Assembly: GCA_022799115.1 (NCBI GenBank)
Contig: JAAWNT010000022.1
Span: 1 to 32,090 of the forward strand
DNA length: 32,090 bases
Direction of reading: 5' to 3'
Origin: Clostridiales bacterium
GTDB taxonomy: Bacteria > Bacillota > Clostridia > Oscillospirales > Acutalibacteraceae
Shown: positions 31,786 to 32,090 of the stretch, piece by piece
How positions within the stretch are numbered: the stretch's first letter is position 1
Layout of the letters: every line of letters begins with the position of its first letter
Translations under genes and position numbers: made by a program
Notes under the pieces: generated by a model
What the model was told of the DNA's origin: nothing
Databases searched by the model: none
What the model saw: the letters and a program-made list of their open reading frames with translations, nothing else

Positions 31786-32090
31786 GGCGCCCATTGGGGT
31801 TTTTGATTCCGGATTGGGCGGGTTGACCGCCGTGAAAGAGCTGCGGCACCTTTTGCCAGGGGAGGATATTGTATACTTCGGAGATACTGGGCGGGTTCCT
31901 TACGGCGGGCGCGGCCCGGAAACCATCCGTCAATACGCCGCGCAGGACGCTTCCTTTTTATTGTCCCAACACGTTAAAATGGTGATCGCCGCCTGCGGCA
32001 CGGTGAGTTCGGTAGCGTTAGATCTGGAGAGCTCCCTGCCGGTTCCCTATACCGGCGTGGTAAAACCCACGGCGGCCGCAGCTGCGGCCG
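31778..32090 (+). CDS. murI: glutamate racemase (3' end outside the window)
   Basis: Makes D-glutamate for peptidoglycan. 104 codons are visible from the ATG at 31778, overlapping the end of ddl. GVFDSGLGGLTAVKELRHLL and YFGDTGRVPYGGR are standard MurI blocks. The segment that normally reads ACNTAS, holding the first catalytic cysteine, is here AACGTVSS: the cysteine is kept but the following Asn is Gly. The C-terminal half with the second cysteine is missing. D-Glu supply next to D-Ala-D-Ala ligase is a sensible cell-wall pairing. Confidence 0.93.
   Translation, partial: MIEAPIGVFDSGLGGLTAVKELRHLLPGEDIVYFGDTGRVPYGGRGPETIRQYAAQDASFLLSQHVKMVIAACGTVSSVALDLESSLPVPYTGVVKPTAAAAAA

Noticed and set aside
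31778-32090. Vancomycin-type ligase context for ddl
   Set aside because: The active-site loop keeps Tyr (FYDYDDKY) and no vanX, vanT or two-component genes are visible, so ddl is treated as the housekeeping enzyme.
1-32090. tRNA genes, CRISPR repeats, insertion sequences
   Set aside because: No T-loop GGTTCGAATCC-type motif in a cloverleaf context, no regularly spaced repeats and no transposase reading frame with terminal inverted repeats was found by eye.

Overview
The window (32 kb, moderate GC, both strands used) reads as a core-genome segment of an endospore-forming Clostridia member, most likely from the Oscillospiraceae/Ruminococcaceae side. The grounds are a SCIFF peptide with its radical-SAM maturase (a clostridial hallmark), a PdaA-type spore cortex deacetylase, a SpoIIM-like membrane protein, IreB, a phenylalanyl T-box, GGAGG ribosome sites throughout and frequent TTG/GTG starts. 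Family assignments come from reading the translations; no database search was run. There is no phage, IS element, CRISPR array, tRNA or rRNA that I can support.

Left part (1-7.4 kb, minus strand): a purine operon read purC-purF-purB-purA-guaA. It covers the committed step, the SAICAR step, both adenylosuccinate reactions and the GMP branch; the other de novo steps are not here. Divergently at 7.4-8.8 kb lies a stand-alone glutamate dehydrogenase gene (gdhA). Its promoter carries a perfect dyad and its transcript should begin with a compact two-hairpin leader.

9-12 kb (minus): a small operon for a PH-like membrane protein, AcpS, the bifunctional NAD(P)HX repair enzyme and a lipoprotein. 12.2-16.1 kb (plus): a phenylalanine T-box followed by pheS-pheT. 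16.1-17.6 kb (plus): ireB, an AT-rich GNAT acetyltransferase and a small conserved unknown gene, with terminators after ireB and after the unknown gene. 17.7-20.3 kb (minus): a YesL/DUF624 membrane protein, a SpoIIM-like protein and proC.

20.5-24.4 kb (minus): tgt-yajC-TIGR04086-like-scfA-scfB. scfA encodes the 45-residue, six-cysteine SCIFF precursor. It has its own extended -10 promoter and is separated from its maturase gene by a long hairpin. 24.3-25.0 kb is a mostly empty gap, followed by a PdaA-like deacetylase on the plus strand.

26.0-29.6 kb (minus): the transcription/translation block rpmG-secE-nusG-rplK-rplA-rplJ-rplL. It has a main promoter, an internal promoter with an L10-type leader and attenuator before rplJ, and a strong terminator directly after rplL, so rpoB does not follow. 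29.6-30.4 kb is an unrecognised charged protein (minus). 30.6 kb to the end (plus) is the peptidoglycan precursor pair ddl-murI, with murI cut by the window edge.
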